DNA of 64,000 nucleotides from an uncultured Spirochaetaceae bacterium (GTDB lineage Bacteria; Spirochaetota; Spirochaetia; Sphaerochaetales; Sphaerochaetaceae), in contig CALXOL010000001.1 in NCBI GenBank assembly GCA_944390015.1, positions 62,001 through 126,000 of the forward strand. The letters run 5' to 3'. Numbering within the stretch: position 1 is the stretch's first letter; each line of letters opens with the position of its first letter. The notes under the pieces were generated by a model, which saw only the letters and a list, made by a program, of their open reading frames with translations, searched no databases and was not told the origin of the DNA. Below are positions 44,752-52,896 of this stretch, in pieces. Made by a program: the position numbers and the translations under genes.

Positions 44752-44799
44752 AAATAAAAAACGGCACCCTCCACGCACTCTGGCGCTGAGGCGTGCCGT
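44752..44799 (-). terminator. Intra-operon terminator after the sugar-binding protein gene
   Basis: ACGGCAC / GTGCCGT with an extended inner stem, followed by TTTTTTATTT on the minus strand, between binding protein and permeases. It would allow excess binding protein over permeases. Confidence 0.75.
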
Positions 44800-44816
44800 A
44801 AGATCATAATCTCAAT

Positions 44817-46112
44817 TTAGTTTGTCTTAACAATCTGCTCGAGATTTGCCTGGAACTGAGCATTTACCTGATCGTCTGGGATATTACCAAGGAGGTAGCT
44901 CTCCTGGAATGTATCGATCATGGACTCTGTTGCAGAACCATAAGGTCCGAAGTTAGGTGTGAAGTTTACCTTGTCCTCGAGGAAGTAGTTAAGAGATGTT
45001 CCATCATCTGGAATGCTCTCTGCAAGGATTTCCCTTACTTCGTCCGTAGCTACTGCAGGAAGAACACCAAGACCAGCTGCGATAGCTGCTGCCTCTGGGC
45101 CAGCCATCCATGAGATGAACTCATATGCGGCATCCTTCTTCTCGGAGTATGATGTTACGTGGTTGTTTGTAGAAGCACCGAGAGTTGTGTATGAAGGAGC
45201 ATCGCACGGAAGACGGCAGATACCATAATCGGAAGCTGTGAATCCGTTGAGAAGTCCATCTCTCTCACCTGTTGTCATCTGTCCAGGGAACCACTCTCCG
45301 ATGATGAGCATACCGAGGTTACCATTATAGAAGAGGTTGGAATAGTGAGTTCCTGTTACCTTCATGTCTGTAAGAGGAACCATTGCGCCTGCACCTTCGA
45401 GCTCTTTCTTAATCTGGAGCATTCTGAGGAATCCATCATCAAAGTCGATATTTCCATCAGCGTCGATGATTGGCTTATGATTCTGTGCCTCGATGAACAT
45501 CGTTCCGTTAGCCCAGATGTAGATACATGAACCGACGGTACCGAGTTCTGCATTCGTAAGAGCCTTTGAAACCTCTACGAACTTATCCCATGTCCATTCA
45601 CCGTTCTCGATGTATTCACTTGGATAAGGAACGCCACATGCATCAAATACTTTCTTGTTGTAGTATACATAGTAAGCACCACCGCGCCATGGGATACCAA
45701 GGATATCACCATTGTAGACCATCTGGGATTCATATGCCTTTACAGCTCCGTCTGCAGGAGATCCCTCTACGATGTAATCATTGAGTGGCTCGATATATCC
45801 GTTGTTGTACTGTACGAACATATCGGTCTGTCTCTTTTCCATGAAAGCATCCATCTCAACACGTCCAGCGAGGAGTGTATTGAGTCTTGCTTCATAGTTT
45901 GCAGAAGGAAGGATTTCAGCATCGACCTGAATGTCATCATGTGTAGCATTGAATGCCTCGATAAGAGGAGCATGAGCTGCATCTTCCCATGTATAATACT
46001 TGATAGTTACAGGACCATCAGAAGAACCGGAGGATTCTTTGCCTCCGCCAGCAAATACTGCTACTGGCATTAAAGCAAGCAGCACGGTAAGTAAAACAAA
46101 GAGTTTTTTCAT
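44817..46112 (-). CDS. Sugar ABC transporter substrate-binding protein (CUT1, family 1)
   Basis: A 431-aa periplasmic protein. The signal peptide MKKLFVLLTVLLALMPVAVF ends before AGGGKESSG, a pattern common in spirochaete sugar-binding proteins. Family-1 features: IKYYTWEDAAHAPLIEAFNA, LLAGRVEMDAFMEKRQTDMF, GIPWRGGAYYVYYNKKVFDA (the domain crossover), and ASTNNHVTSYSEKKDAAYEF. The sugar is inferred from the neighbouring glucuronidase and GH88. AAAGGAG precedes the ATG. First gene of a minus-strand operon that probably runs to 37018. Confidence 0.92.
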   Translation of the reverse strand: MKKLFVLLTVLLALMPVAVFAGGGKESSGSSDGPVTIKYYTWEDAAHAPLIEAFNATHDDIQVDAEILPSANYEARLNTLLAGRVEMDAFMEKRQTDMFVQYNNGYIEPLNDYIVEGSPADGAVKAYESQMVYNGDILGIPWRGGAYYVYYNKKVFDACGVPYPSEYIENGEWTWDKFVEVSKALTNAELGTVGSCIYIWANGTMFIEAQNHKPIIDADGNIDFDDGFLRMLQIKKELEGAGAMVPLTDMKVTGTHYSNLFYNGNLGMLIIGEWFPGQMTTGERDGLLNGFTASDYGICRLPCDAPSYTTLGASTNNHVTSYSEKKDAAYEFISWMAGPEAAAIAAGLGVLPAVATDEVREILAESIPDDGTSLNYFLEDKVNFTPNFGPYGSATESMIDTFQESYLLGNIPDDQVNAQFQANLEQIVKTN

Positions 46113-46185
46113 TGCGTCTCCTTTTTTTAATCGTGTCTTATTCTTAATCGTACCTAATATTTTCTAAAAAGCAAGAAAAATTTTG

Positions 46186-46213
46186 AACTTTTTTAAATGG
46201 TTTTAAAAAAGTT
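46186..46213 (-). promoter_or_regulatory. Perfect 12-bp inverted repeat upstream of the sugar-transporter operon
   Basis: AACTTTTTTAAA and TTTAAAAAAGTT flank 4 bases, 74 bp before the binding-protein ATG and just upstream of a plausible promoter (TTGCTT, 16 bp, TACGAT). It could be a regulator site or simply an A/T hairpin. Confidence 0.4.
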
Positions 46214-46474
46214 TTTTAAATTATAAGAAAATATAACAGCATAAAGAATTATTGAAAAAATGAAAATAAAAATAGGAGAAAAAATACGTTAAATTTTTTT
46301 CGCTTTAAGCATCTTCTAACGCATAAGAGCGATGTCGTTTTTGTTATAAATTACATCTTTTTATTCATGCTAAATTTATACATTGAAAGAAAACAAAGAA
46401 ATTATGTTATATAAATACAAATTTAAAAATCTACCTATTAAGAATACAAAATCAGAACCATCAAAATTAAAATT

Positions 46475-46487
46475 AAAACAATGTTTT
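46475..46487. promoter_or_regulatory. KdgR-like palindrome in the region between kdgK and the sugar transporter
   Basis: AAAACAATGTTTT keeps the AAACAnTGTTT core of the KdgR box and is a perfect palindrome extended by T and A. It lies about 360 bp upstream of the binding-protein start. The remaining bases of 46214-46474 are very A+T-rich and show no gene. Confidence 0.35.
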
Positions 46488-46521
46488 AGGCGGGGAAAAA
46501 CCTCATTTCCATTCAATAATG

Positions 46522-46547
46522 AAAAAGGGACGCCGATAAAGCGCCCC
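46522..46547 (-). terminator. Terminator of kdgK
   Basis: GGGGCGC-TTTATCG-GCGTCCC hairpin (one G-U pair) followed by TTTTTC on the minus strand, 25 nt after the kdgK stop. Confidence 0.75.
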
Positions 46548-46572
46548 TCCCCAGATTAGAAAGATAAACAGC

Positions 46573-47607
46573 TTAGCGCTGTACTCTTCCGCTTCCATCT
46601 CCCTTTGCAAGAGCCTCGACCTCGCTCTTTCTTGTGAGGTTGAAATCTCCGCTGATTGAGTGCTTAAGACAGGATGCTGCGACAGCATAGTTGATTGCAT
46701 ACTCCTCATCCTCATAGTGGCTAAGACCATAGATGATTCCTGCTGCGAAGCTGTCACCACCACCAACACGGTCAACGATGTTGTGGATGTCATAATGTCT
46801 TGAGAGGTAGAATCCCTTTGTTCCTGAGAGTGCGGCAGACCAACCGTTATAGTCCGCGCTCTTACTCTCACGAAGAGTAACTGCTACATACTTTATGTTA
46901 GGGAACTGCTTCTTTACTTCTGCACAGAGATCCTCATATACCTTTGTGTTAAGCTCACCCTTTGTAACATCGCTGTCTGCTTCAATTCCAAGGCACATCT
47001 GGATGTCCTCTTCGTTAGCAATAACAACATCTGCATACTTTGCAAGCTCCCTCATAACCTCTGGAGCCTTCTTTCCGTAGTTCCAGAGCTTCTTACGGTA
47101 GTTAAGGTCGATGGAAACCGTTGCCCCTGCCTTCTTTGCAGCCTTCATCGCAGCAAGTGCACAGTCCGCAGCTCCCTGGCTGATTGCAGGAGTAATACCT
47201 GTGGTATGGAACCAAGTAGCGCCCTTCATGATCTCATCAAAATTGAAATCCTCTGGCTTTGCATCTGCGATTGCTGAATTAGCTCTATCATAAACAACAA
47301 GGCTTGGTCTCTGGTTTGCACCTGTCTCAAGGAAGTAAATTCCAAGTCTTGATCCTTTTACCTTATTAATATGGTTTGTCTTTACTCCATATTTCATGAG
47401 TTCTCTCTCGGCTGCCTCACCTACTGCGTTATCTGGAAGAGCTGATACGAACTCTGCCTCTTCTCCGAAAATAGAAAGAGAAACTGCAACGTTAGCCTCA
47501 CCACCACCGAATGTAGCCTCAAGCTCCGGCTTCTGGAAAAGTCTCTCTCTTTCATTGCTTCTTAAACGAAGCATGATCTCACCAAATGTTACATACTTAT
47601 TAGCCAT
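46573..47607 (-). CDS. kdgK: 2-keto-3-deoxygluconate kinase KdgK
   Basis: About 344 aa, PfkB/ribokinase fold; phosphorylates 2-keto-3-deoxygluconate to KDPG. Visible: VTFGEIMLRLRSNERERLFQ at the start, FGGGEANVAVSLSIFG, LGIYFLETGANQRPS, FHTTGITPAIS, and DRVGGGDSFAAGIIYGL with the catalytic Asp and anion hole. The start is ATG 47607 (MANKYVTFGE) with AGGAGG 10 nt upstream; a longer frame upstream has no family similarity. Divergent from eda with a KdgR-like box between the promoters. Confidence 0.93.
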   Translation of the reverse strand: MANKYVTFGEIMLRLRSNERERLFQKPELEATFGGGEANVAVSLSIFGEEAEFVSALPDNAVGEAAERELMKYGVKTNHINKVKGSRLGIYFLETGANQRPSLVVYDRANSAIADAKPEDFNFDEIMKGATWFHTTGITPAISQGAADCALAAMKAAKKAGATVSIDLNYRKKLWNYGKKAPEVMRELAKYADVVIANEEDIQMCLGIEADSDVTKGELNTKVYEDLCAEVKKQFPNIKYVAVTLRESKSADYNGWSAALSGTKGFYLSRHYDIHNIVDRVGGGDSFAAGIIYGLSHYEDEEYAINYAVAASCLKHSISGDFNLTRKSEVEALAKGDGSGRVQR

Positions 47608-47638
47608 GGAAAAAATTCCTCCTATTGAATTATCTACC

Positions 47639-47667
47639 ATTCTAAGGGCAGAAATGTCATTAGTCAA
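47639..47667 (-). promoter_or_regulatory. Promoter of kdgK
   Basis: Minus strand: TTGACT (47662-47667), 17-bp spacer, TAGAAT (47639-47644), 32 nt before ATG 47607. Confidence 0.65.
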
Positions 47668-47675
47668 GAATTTTC

Positions 47676-47688
47676 GGAACAATGTTTC
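47676..47688. promoter_or_regulatory. KdgR-like operator between kdgK and eda
   Basis: GGAACAATGTTTC, followed by ATT, matches the KdgR core GAAACAnTGTTTC at 11 of 12 fixed positions. It sits 8 bp upstream of the kdgK -35 and about 45 bp upstream of the TATACT (47731-47736) likely used by eda. Confidence 0.55.
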
Positions 47689-47787
47689 ATTTTTTGAAAA
47701 ATTACTATTCCATTCTCATTCAACCCGTGTTATACTTCATTACATCAAACGGAGATATTCCGGATTTAAAAACTAAGGAGAAATGAA

Positions 47788-48750
47788 ATGACAAAGGAAG
47801 AACTTTTTAAGACTTTCCATGATATCGGACTCGTTCCTGTAGTAAAAATCGATGACGCATCAAAAGCTGAGAAACTTGCAAAGGCTATGATCGATGGCGG
47901 TATTCCTTGTGCAGAGGTTACATTCAGAACGGATGCAGCCGAAGAAGCCATCAAGAAGATGACAAAGGCATATCCAGAAATGATCGTAGGAGCAGGAACA
48001 GTAATCAATGCAAAGCTTGCAGAAAAAGCAGTCAACGCAGGAGCAAAGTTCATCGTAAGCCCAGGCTTCAATCCAGAGACAGTCGAGTGGTGTCTCGCAC
48101 ATAACATCCCAGTAGTTCCAGGAGTCGCAACTCCAAGTGAGATTGAAAGAGGGCTCAGCTACGGACTCACAGTACTCAAGTTCTTCCCATCAGAAGCATC
48201 CGGTGGTGTTGCAATGCTCAAAGACCTCTCAGGTCCTTTCAGCCAGGTAAAGTTCATGACCACGGGTGGAATTAATGTAAACAACCTTCCAGACTACGCC
48301 AAGGCTCAGAACGTCCTCGCAATCGGAGGAAGCTGGATGGTAAAAGCAGACCTGATCGCAAATGACCAGTGGGATGAGATTACAAGGCTTTGTAAGGAAG
48401 CTGTAATCAAGCTTCAGGGAATCCAGCTCGTCCATGTTGGAATCAACACACCTAGCGAAAAGGATGCATTCTCAGTTGCTGAGGATTTTGCAAAGCTCGG
48501 CTACGAGACACTTCCTGGAAACTCATCTGTCTTCATGGGCAAGGATATCGAAATCATGAAGAGCATGTATCTCGGAAAGAACGGACATCTTGCATTCAAG
48601 TGCTATGATGTGGACAGAACCGTATACTTCCTCAAGCAGAGGGGATTCACCGTTAACGAGAGCACAGTCAAGTACGATGCAAAGGGTGCGATGAAAGTAG
48701 CATATTTCAATGAGGAAATAGGCGGCTTCGCATTCCACCTTGTAAAATAA
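47788..48750 (+). CDS. eda: KDPG aldolase fused to a C-terminal VOC/glyoxalase-like domain
   Basis: 320 aa against about 210 for ordinary Eda. Residues 1-210 are the class I aldolase cleaving KDPG to pyruvate and glyceraldehyde 3-phosphate: GIPCAEVTFRTDAAEEAI with the catalytic Glu, IVGAGTVINA, FIVSPGFNPE, and LKFFPSEASGG with the Schiff-base Lys. Residues about 213-320 (QLVHVGINTPSEKDAFSVAE, GHLAFKCYDVDRTVYFLKQR, GGFAFHLVK) look like a vicinal-oxygen-chelate domain of unknown role. AAGGAGAAATGAA precedes the ATG. Monocistronic with terminator. Confidence 0.93.
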   Translation: MTKEELFKTFHDIGLVPVVKIDDASKAEKLAKAMIDGGIPCAEVTFRTDAAEEAIKKMTKAYPEMIVGAGTVINAKLAEKAVNAGAKFIVSPGFNPETVEWCLAHNIPVVPGVATPSEIERGLSYGLTVLKFFPSEASGGVAMLKDLSGPFSQVKFMTTGGINVNNLPDYAKAQNVLAIGGSWMVKADLIANDQWDEITRLCKEAVIKLQGIQLVHVGINTPSEKDAFSVAEDFAKLGYETLPGNSSVFMGKDIEIMKSMYLGKNGHLAFKCYDVDRTVYFLKQRGFTVNESTVKYDAKGAMKVAYFNEEIGGFAFHLVK

Positions 48751-48772
48751 GATTTAATAATAAGTCAAATGT

Positions 48773-48800
48773 GGGGAGCATCTGCTGCTCCCCTTTTCTT
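48773..48800 (+). terminator. Terminator of eda
   Basis: GGGGAGCA-TCTGC-TGCTCCCC, a perfect 8-bp stem, then TTTTCTT, 23 nt past the stop codon. Confidence 0.85.
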
Positions 48801-48846
48801 ATAAAATAACCAGTGGGAATACTCCTACCTTTAGGAGGGAGAGTTG

Positions 48847-49989
48847 TCACAAGAGTGAACCCTGCTCGAAAGAGACCGGATGTCTGTTATCTGAAAGCGT
48901 CTTACTCATATACGCAGTATCAAGTTCCAGATCTTTTGCCATCTTCAAAAGAAGGGTCTCCCCTATCATGTTCTGCTCTGAGAAAAGATAACAGAGTGCT
49001 TTTTCCGCAATATGGTTCGGAATTATCGCATTCGTATATATCTCTCCATCTGGATCACTACCGTAGCGAAGCATAAGATTTCGATAGAGCTCACTATGTT
49101 CCTTATCCTCGTTAAGAGCCCGAATCTCCTTATAAAGCGGCTCTGCATTCCCCTTTCCAGCCTCCTCTCCAAGAGGTTTGAGAGTAAAGAAAGTATATTC
49201 CTTTGCAGGCAGGAAGTGATGCCGGTCACAACGAGAGGCATAGTTTGGCTCTAAAGAACCATCTTTGATCTTATCTCCACCGACTACGATCAGCGGATCA
49301 AAATAGAGTGCGGGGCATTCTTTGCCTTCCACCTGATAATACCGGTATGTATAAAAGGCGGAGTCCATGCAGTCTGGATGCTCACAGTAAGCGGTAAGTG
49401 GAATCACATCCGTCGCTATATCAAGCATCAAACGAGCCGTGGAATTAAAGATATCTTTCCTGAAATTAAGAATCAGTGTAGGAAAGATGAACATGCACCC
49501 TTTTTCCATTGAGTAGTTCCTGACCACATAGGCAAGCCTCTCATCAAAAAAGGAAGCCTCATCAATTATATAAGTCCCAACCTCAGGATTATCCTTCAAA
49601 ACCTCTTCAAGTCCGAAAGAATCCCTGATCTTGGCTATATTCTCCCCACAACGAACGTAGCCACCCCTATAGCAGAGCGCATCATCAGGATAATCCTGGA
49701 AACGGGAAGAATCTATCTCAGAACGAATGAAGAACACCTTTCTCCTGTCAAGCATTCCGGTACTGGTCATCGCCCTTACACGCTCACTCTTCTTCTGCGC
49801 AATTGCCGCATCCCTCCAGACTCTGGCAGCGAATTCGGTTTTTCCTGACCCCATAGGACCAATAAGAAGAACCCTACGACCTGGGGAGAGGAAATCAAAA
49901 TGGGTAAAAGTATCATGAACGGTTATAGTAGGGAAACCAAGGCTCTTAAGGAAATCCTCTCCGCTCTCCTTCTTCTCAATATGAGGCAT
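48847..49989 (-). CDS. tdk: Thymidine kinase (TK1-like family), extended
   Basis: 380 aa, about twice the usual TK1 length. Walker [19 protein letters not shown] near residue 40, [17 protein letters not shown] with the conserved Glu-equivalent region, [20 protein letters not shown] with the lasso-type loop, zinc ligands in CEHPDC and RCDRHH, and [13 protein letters not shown]. These support phosphorylation of thymidine; the about 110-residue C-terminal extension and large inserts are unexplained and could change the substrate. It overlaps deoC by 14 nt, linking deoxynucleoside salvage and breakdown. Confidence 0.72.
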   Translation of the reverse strand: MPHIEKKESGEDFLKSLGFPTITVHDTFTHFDFLSPGRRVLLIGPMGSGKTEFAARVWRDAAIAQKKSERVRAMTSTGMLDRRKVFFIRSEIDSSRFQDYPDDALCYRGGYVRCGENIAKIRDSFGLEEVLKDNPEVGTYIIDEASFFDERLAYVVRNYSMEKGCMFIFPTLILNFRKDIFNSTARLMLDIATDVIPLTAYCEHPDCMDSAFYTYRYYQVEGKECPALYFDPLIVVGGDKIKDGSLEPNYASRCDRHHFLPAKEYTFFTLKPLGEEAGKGNAEPLYKEIRALNEDKEHSELYRNLMLRYGSDPDGEIYTNAIIPNHIAEKALCYLFSEQNMIGETLLLKMAKDLELDTAYMSKTLSDNRHPVSFEQGSLL

Positions 49990-50638
49990 TACTCTTTTCC
50001 CCTTTGATTATAGCCATACCACTGCTGCAGCCAAGCCTCTCTGCACCGGCTTCGATCATTTCCATGGCACTCTCATAGCTTCTGATTCCACCTGATGCTT
50101 TTACCTTCATGGAAGATGGAATGCATCTCCTCATAAGAGCAACGTCTTCTTTTGTAGCTCCAGCCTTTGAAAATCCCGTGCTTGTCTTCACAAAGTCCGC
50201 ACCGGCCTCTGCAGAAAGCTCACATGCTTTAATCTTCTCATCCTCGGTTAAAAGACAGGTCTCTATGATGACTTTCAATATCTTACCTTTGGAGGCTTCT
50301 CTTACCGCTTTGATATCAGAAAGAACCTCATCAAACATTCCACTCTTCAAAAATCCGATATTGATGACCATGTCAATCTCATCAGCACCATCATCTATCG
50401 CTATTTTCGTCTCCGCAGCCTTAGCTTTCGATGACATGGCACCAAGAGGAAATCCGATTACGGTACAGACATTAACACTACTTCCTGATAAAAGCTCCTT
50501 AGCATAAGACACCCAGCAGCTGTTTACGCATACGGAAGCAAAATTCGCCTCTCTTGCCTCAGCACACAGTTTTTCTATCTTATCTTTCGTCGCATCTGCG
50601 GCAAGCTGTGTATGATCAATGTATTTGGCTAAATCCAT
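49976..50638 (-). CDS. deoC: Deoxyribose-phosphate aldolase DeoC
   Basis: A 220-aa class I aldolase cleaving deoxyribose 5-phosphate to acetaldehyde and glyceraldehyde 3-phosphate. Motifs: [18 protein letters not shown] at the start, [24 protein letters not shown] with the catalytic Asp, KVIIETCLL, and [14 protein letters not shown] with the Schiff-base Lys, then VKASGGIRS. Start at ATG 50638 with GGAGG 5 nt upstream; the longer upstream frame lacks support. Coupled to the thymidine kinase gene. Confidence 0.95.
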   Translation of the reverse strand: MDLAKYIDHTQLAADATKDKIEKLCAEAREANFASVCVNSCWVSYAKELLSGSSVNVCTVIGFPLGAMSSKAKAAETKIAIDDGADEIDMVINIGFLKSGMFDEVLSDIKAVREASKGKILKVIIETCLLTEDEKIKACELSAEAGADFVKTSTGFSKAGATKEDVALMRRCIPSSMKVKASGGIRSYESAMEMIEAGAERLGCSSGMAIIKGEKSNASY

Positions 50639-50698
50639 ATATCCCTCCATCGCTATATAATACCCTAAGATTACCACAACTGACAACAAAAGGGGAAA

Positions 50699-51856
50699 TC
50701 AGTAGCTGACCCTGAATATGCCTAAGCTACCATCAATCCTGGCAGTGTAATATATGTAACGGCAGCTATGATCTGCAACAGGATGAGGATGGGCATCCTG
50801 AGATGACCAGTCCGAACCATGTCGGCAAAGGGGAATCCAAGAGAGGCTACTATGCTCCCAATCAGGATGAATAAGGCTTATATACCTTCCCATCCCCCCG
50901 TCATCCTCCCCATCTTCATGATAATAGCCGTCACAGATAAGAAGACCGTTTGCATCGACCGTAAAATGCCCATAGGAAGAGAAAGATGGTTCGAGAGGAA
51001 TCTCTATGCACTCTCCTGAAAACGGATCGATGCGCCCTACAAACGGGCCATCCTTCCTCGTACCATGATAGACGACATATCTGCCATCCAGCGTCCAGAG
51101 CTCATGGCACACCCAATCATCTCTGCTTCTTTTGCCCCCTTCCCTCCTCAGCTGACGATAACTCTCACCGTCATAGAGCCAGATTCTTCTAAGACCGGGA
51201 TTCTCAGTTGTCCACTCGTTATTGAATAAAAGAAGCCTAGAATCAACAGGGGAGAAAACGACATGGGTAATCCAGCAATCTGGAACGCTTATTTCTTTTA
51301 AAAGGGAACCATCTTCCGTATCATAGAATGAAATATAGGAAGAAATATGCTCTCTTCGGCACCTCTCATCGATTGAGAAGCAAGGTTTACGGTCTGCATC
51401 CATCCCCTCTTTTTCCAAATCATATTCTAATGCTCTCTTTTCTGTCGTGGGGACCGCAAGGATTTTTCCGTCATTAGAAACATGAGTGAACGCAGTAACC
51501 CTATCAGGGGCGATATTGTTCAGAATTCTGATCTCTCCGTTACGGATACGTCTTATCTCATTTCCTTGGACATAAAATATAGTGTTAGTATTTGAATCCA
51601 AAGAGACACTCGCCTTTCCCAATCCCCTCATCCAAGAGCCGGAGAAATAAACATAACTACGAAGAATGTCTTCTTTGTTGTCGCTTATTATTTTGAATTC
51701 CTTAGACTTCAGATTATAAGAAAAAATATTATCTTTTCCGTTTTTATCGCTCATTCCATAAAGAATCTCATCATCAGAAGAAAGGGATGAACTCGTGAAA
51801 TACAGCATCTGATAATTAACGCCCTTCTCCTTCAAAACTATTTCCGCATCTATCAT
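50699..51856 (-). CDS. Oligogalacturonate lyase-like protein (PL22 propeller)
   Basis: 385 aa, matching the known Ogl length (about 388). A seven-bladed propeller with WITHVVFSPVDSRLLLFNN, CHELWTLDGRYVVYHG, GHFTVDANGLLICDGYY, and CRHGSDWSSQDAHPHPVADH near residue 345. In PL22 enzymes the Gln and the two His of QDxHPHP, with an upstream His, bind the catalytic metal, and they are present. It would cleave unsaturated or saturated digalacturonate in the cytosol; no signal peptide. Start supported by AAGGTG. It stands near the uronate genes but not in their operon. Confidence 0.83.
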   Translation of the reverse strand: MIDAEIVLKEKGVNYQMLYFTSSSLSSDDEILYGMSDKNGKDNIFSYNLKSKEFKIISDNKEDILRSYVYFSGSWMRGLGKASVSLDSNTNTIFYVQGNEIRRIRNGEIRILNNIAPDRVTAFTHVSNDGKILAVPTTEKRALEYDLEKEGMDADRKPCFSIDERCRREHISSYISFYDTEDGSLLKEISVPDCWITHVVFSPVDSRLLLFNNEWTTENPGLRRIWLYDGESYRQLRREGGKRSRDDWVCHELWTLDGRYVVYHGTRKDGPFVGRIDPFSGECIEIPLEPSFSSYGHFTVDANGLLICDGYYHEDGEDDGGMGRYISLIHPDWEHSSLSWIPLCRHGSDWSSQDAHPHPVADHSCRYIYYTARIDGSLGIFRVSY

Positions 51857-51915
51857 ATGAACACCTTCTCTGCTAAGAATAGCATATGAAAAGTCATGTG
51901 CATCATATTTTCCAA

Positions 51916-51945
51916 TTGATTAACAGCCTCTTTTATTAATAATCT
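51916..51945 (+). promoter_or_regulatory. Possible promoter of the Nudix operon (leaderless type)
   Basis: TTGATT, about 18-bp spacer, TAATCT, then 6 nt to ATG 51952 with no Shine-Dalgarno sequence. The -10 is weak. Confidence 0.3.
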
Positions 51946-51951
51946 ACTGAT

Positions 51952-52896
51952 ATGTTACTTAAGTTTTTCAATGAATCGTTCACATGGGTCATGATCCTCA
52001 TACTCCTAGTAAACATGCAACAGAGGAAGTACCCTAACAGTAATAAAAAGAAAAAGGCAGTGCTTGTAATCGGAAGCCTTTACCTCACAGTCTACATCCT
52101 CATAATCCTGACGGGAACGACAGGACTTCCAATCTGGACAGAGTGGATAGCTCTTGCCGTAGGTATACTGCTTTTCGTAATATTCAGAAAATCGTGCTTC
52201 CCCTTCAAAAGAAAATGCCAGAATTGTGGCAAAAAGCTGAAATTCGACGAGTGGCTTGGAAACGATGACAACCTATGCATGGACTGCCATTATGAGAAGC
52301 ATCCAGAAGAGAAGAGAAAGGTTGAGGAGAAAAAACCAAAGACCGAGGACCAGAAAAGAGACGAGATGAAGAGTGCCGGGACTGTAGATGAGATAGACTG
52401 GGATCTCTGGGAAGCGGAAGAAAGATGCACGCTCTGCTATGTCGTTGACAGAGAGAAGGGAAAAATCCTTCTAATCGAGAAGAAGAGAGGCATGGGAACC
52501 GGCTACCTAAACGGACCGGGCGGACATATCGAACTTGAAGAGACGAGCACAGAAGCCGCCATCCGTGAGACAAAGGAGGAAACGGGTCTCGATGTAACGG
52601 ATCTAAGAAACATGGGCACCCTTCGTTTCCAATTCAAGGAAGGGACATCTATGGTTGGCTATATCTTCTACACGGAAAGCTTCTTTGGAGAACTTAAAGA
52701 GTGCGAGGAGGCACGACCTGACTGGTATGACCTGGACAGTCTGGATTACTCCAGGATGTGGGAGGATGACAGGCTATGGCTTGAAGCGATGCTCAGCGGC
52801 AAACATATCGAAGGTTTCTTCATTTTCGATAATGATAACAACATGCTCGACTACAAGCTGGATATAACAGAAACAGAAAAAACAGATGAAGAGTAA
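51952..52896 (+). CDS. Membrane-anchored zinc-ribbon Nudix hydrolase
   Basis: 314 aa with an unusual order. Residues 1-85 hold three hydrophobic segments. Residues about 87-115 form a zinc ribbon (CQNCGKKL then CMDCHYEKH). A charged Lys/Glu-rich linker follows to about 145. Residues 160-300 are a Nudix domain with a complete box GX5EX7RExxEExG (GGHIELEETSTEAAIRETKE) and the MTH1-like tail GFFIFDNDNNMLDYKL. It probably hydrolyses a nucleoside triphosphate such as 8-oxo-dGTP, here tethered to the inner membrane face. First of four plus-strand genes. Confidence 0.8.
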   Translation: MLLKFFNESFTWVMILILLVNMQQRKYPNSNKKKKAVLVIGSLYLTVYILIILTGTTGLPIWTEWIALAVGILLFVIFRKSCFPFKRKCQNCGKKLKFDEWLGNDDNLCMDCHYEKHPEEKRKVEEKKPKTEDQKRDEMKSAGTVDEIDWDLWEAEERCTLCYVVDREKGKILLIEKKRGMGTGYLNGPGGHIELEETSTEAAIRETKEETGLDVTDLRNMGTLRFQFKEGTSMVGYIFYTESFFGELKECEEARPDWYDLDSLDYSRMWEDDRLWLEAMLSGKHIEGFFIFDNDNNMLDYKLDITETEKTDEE

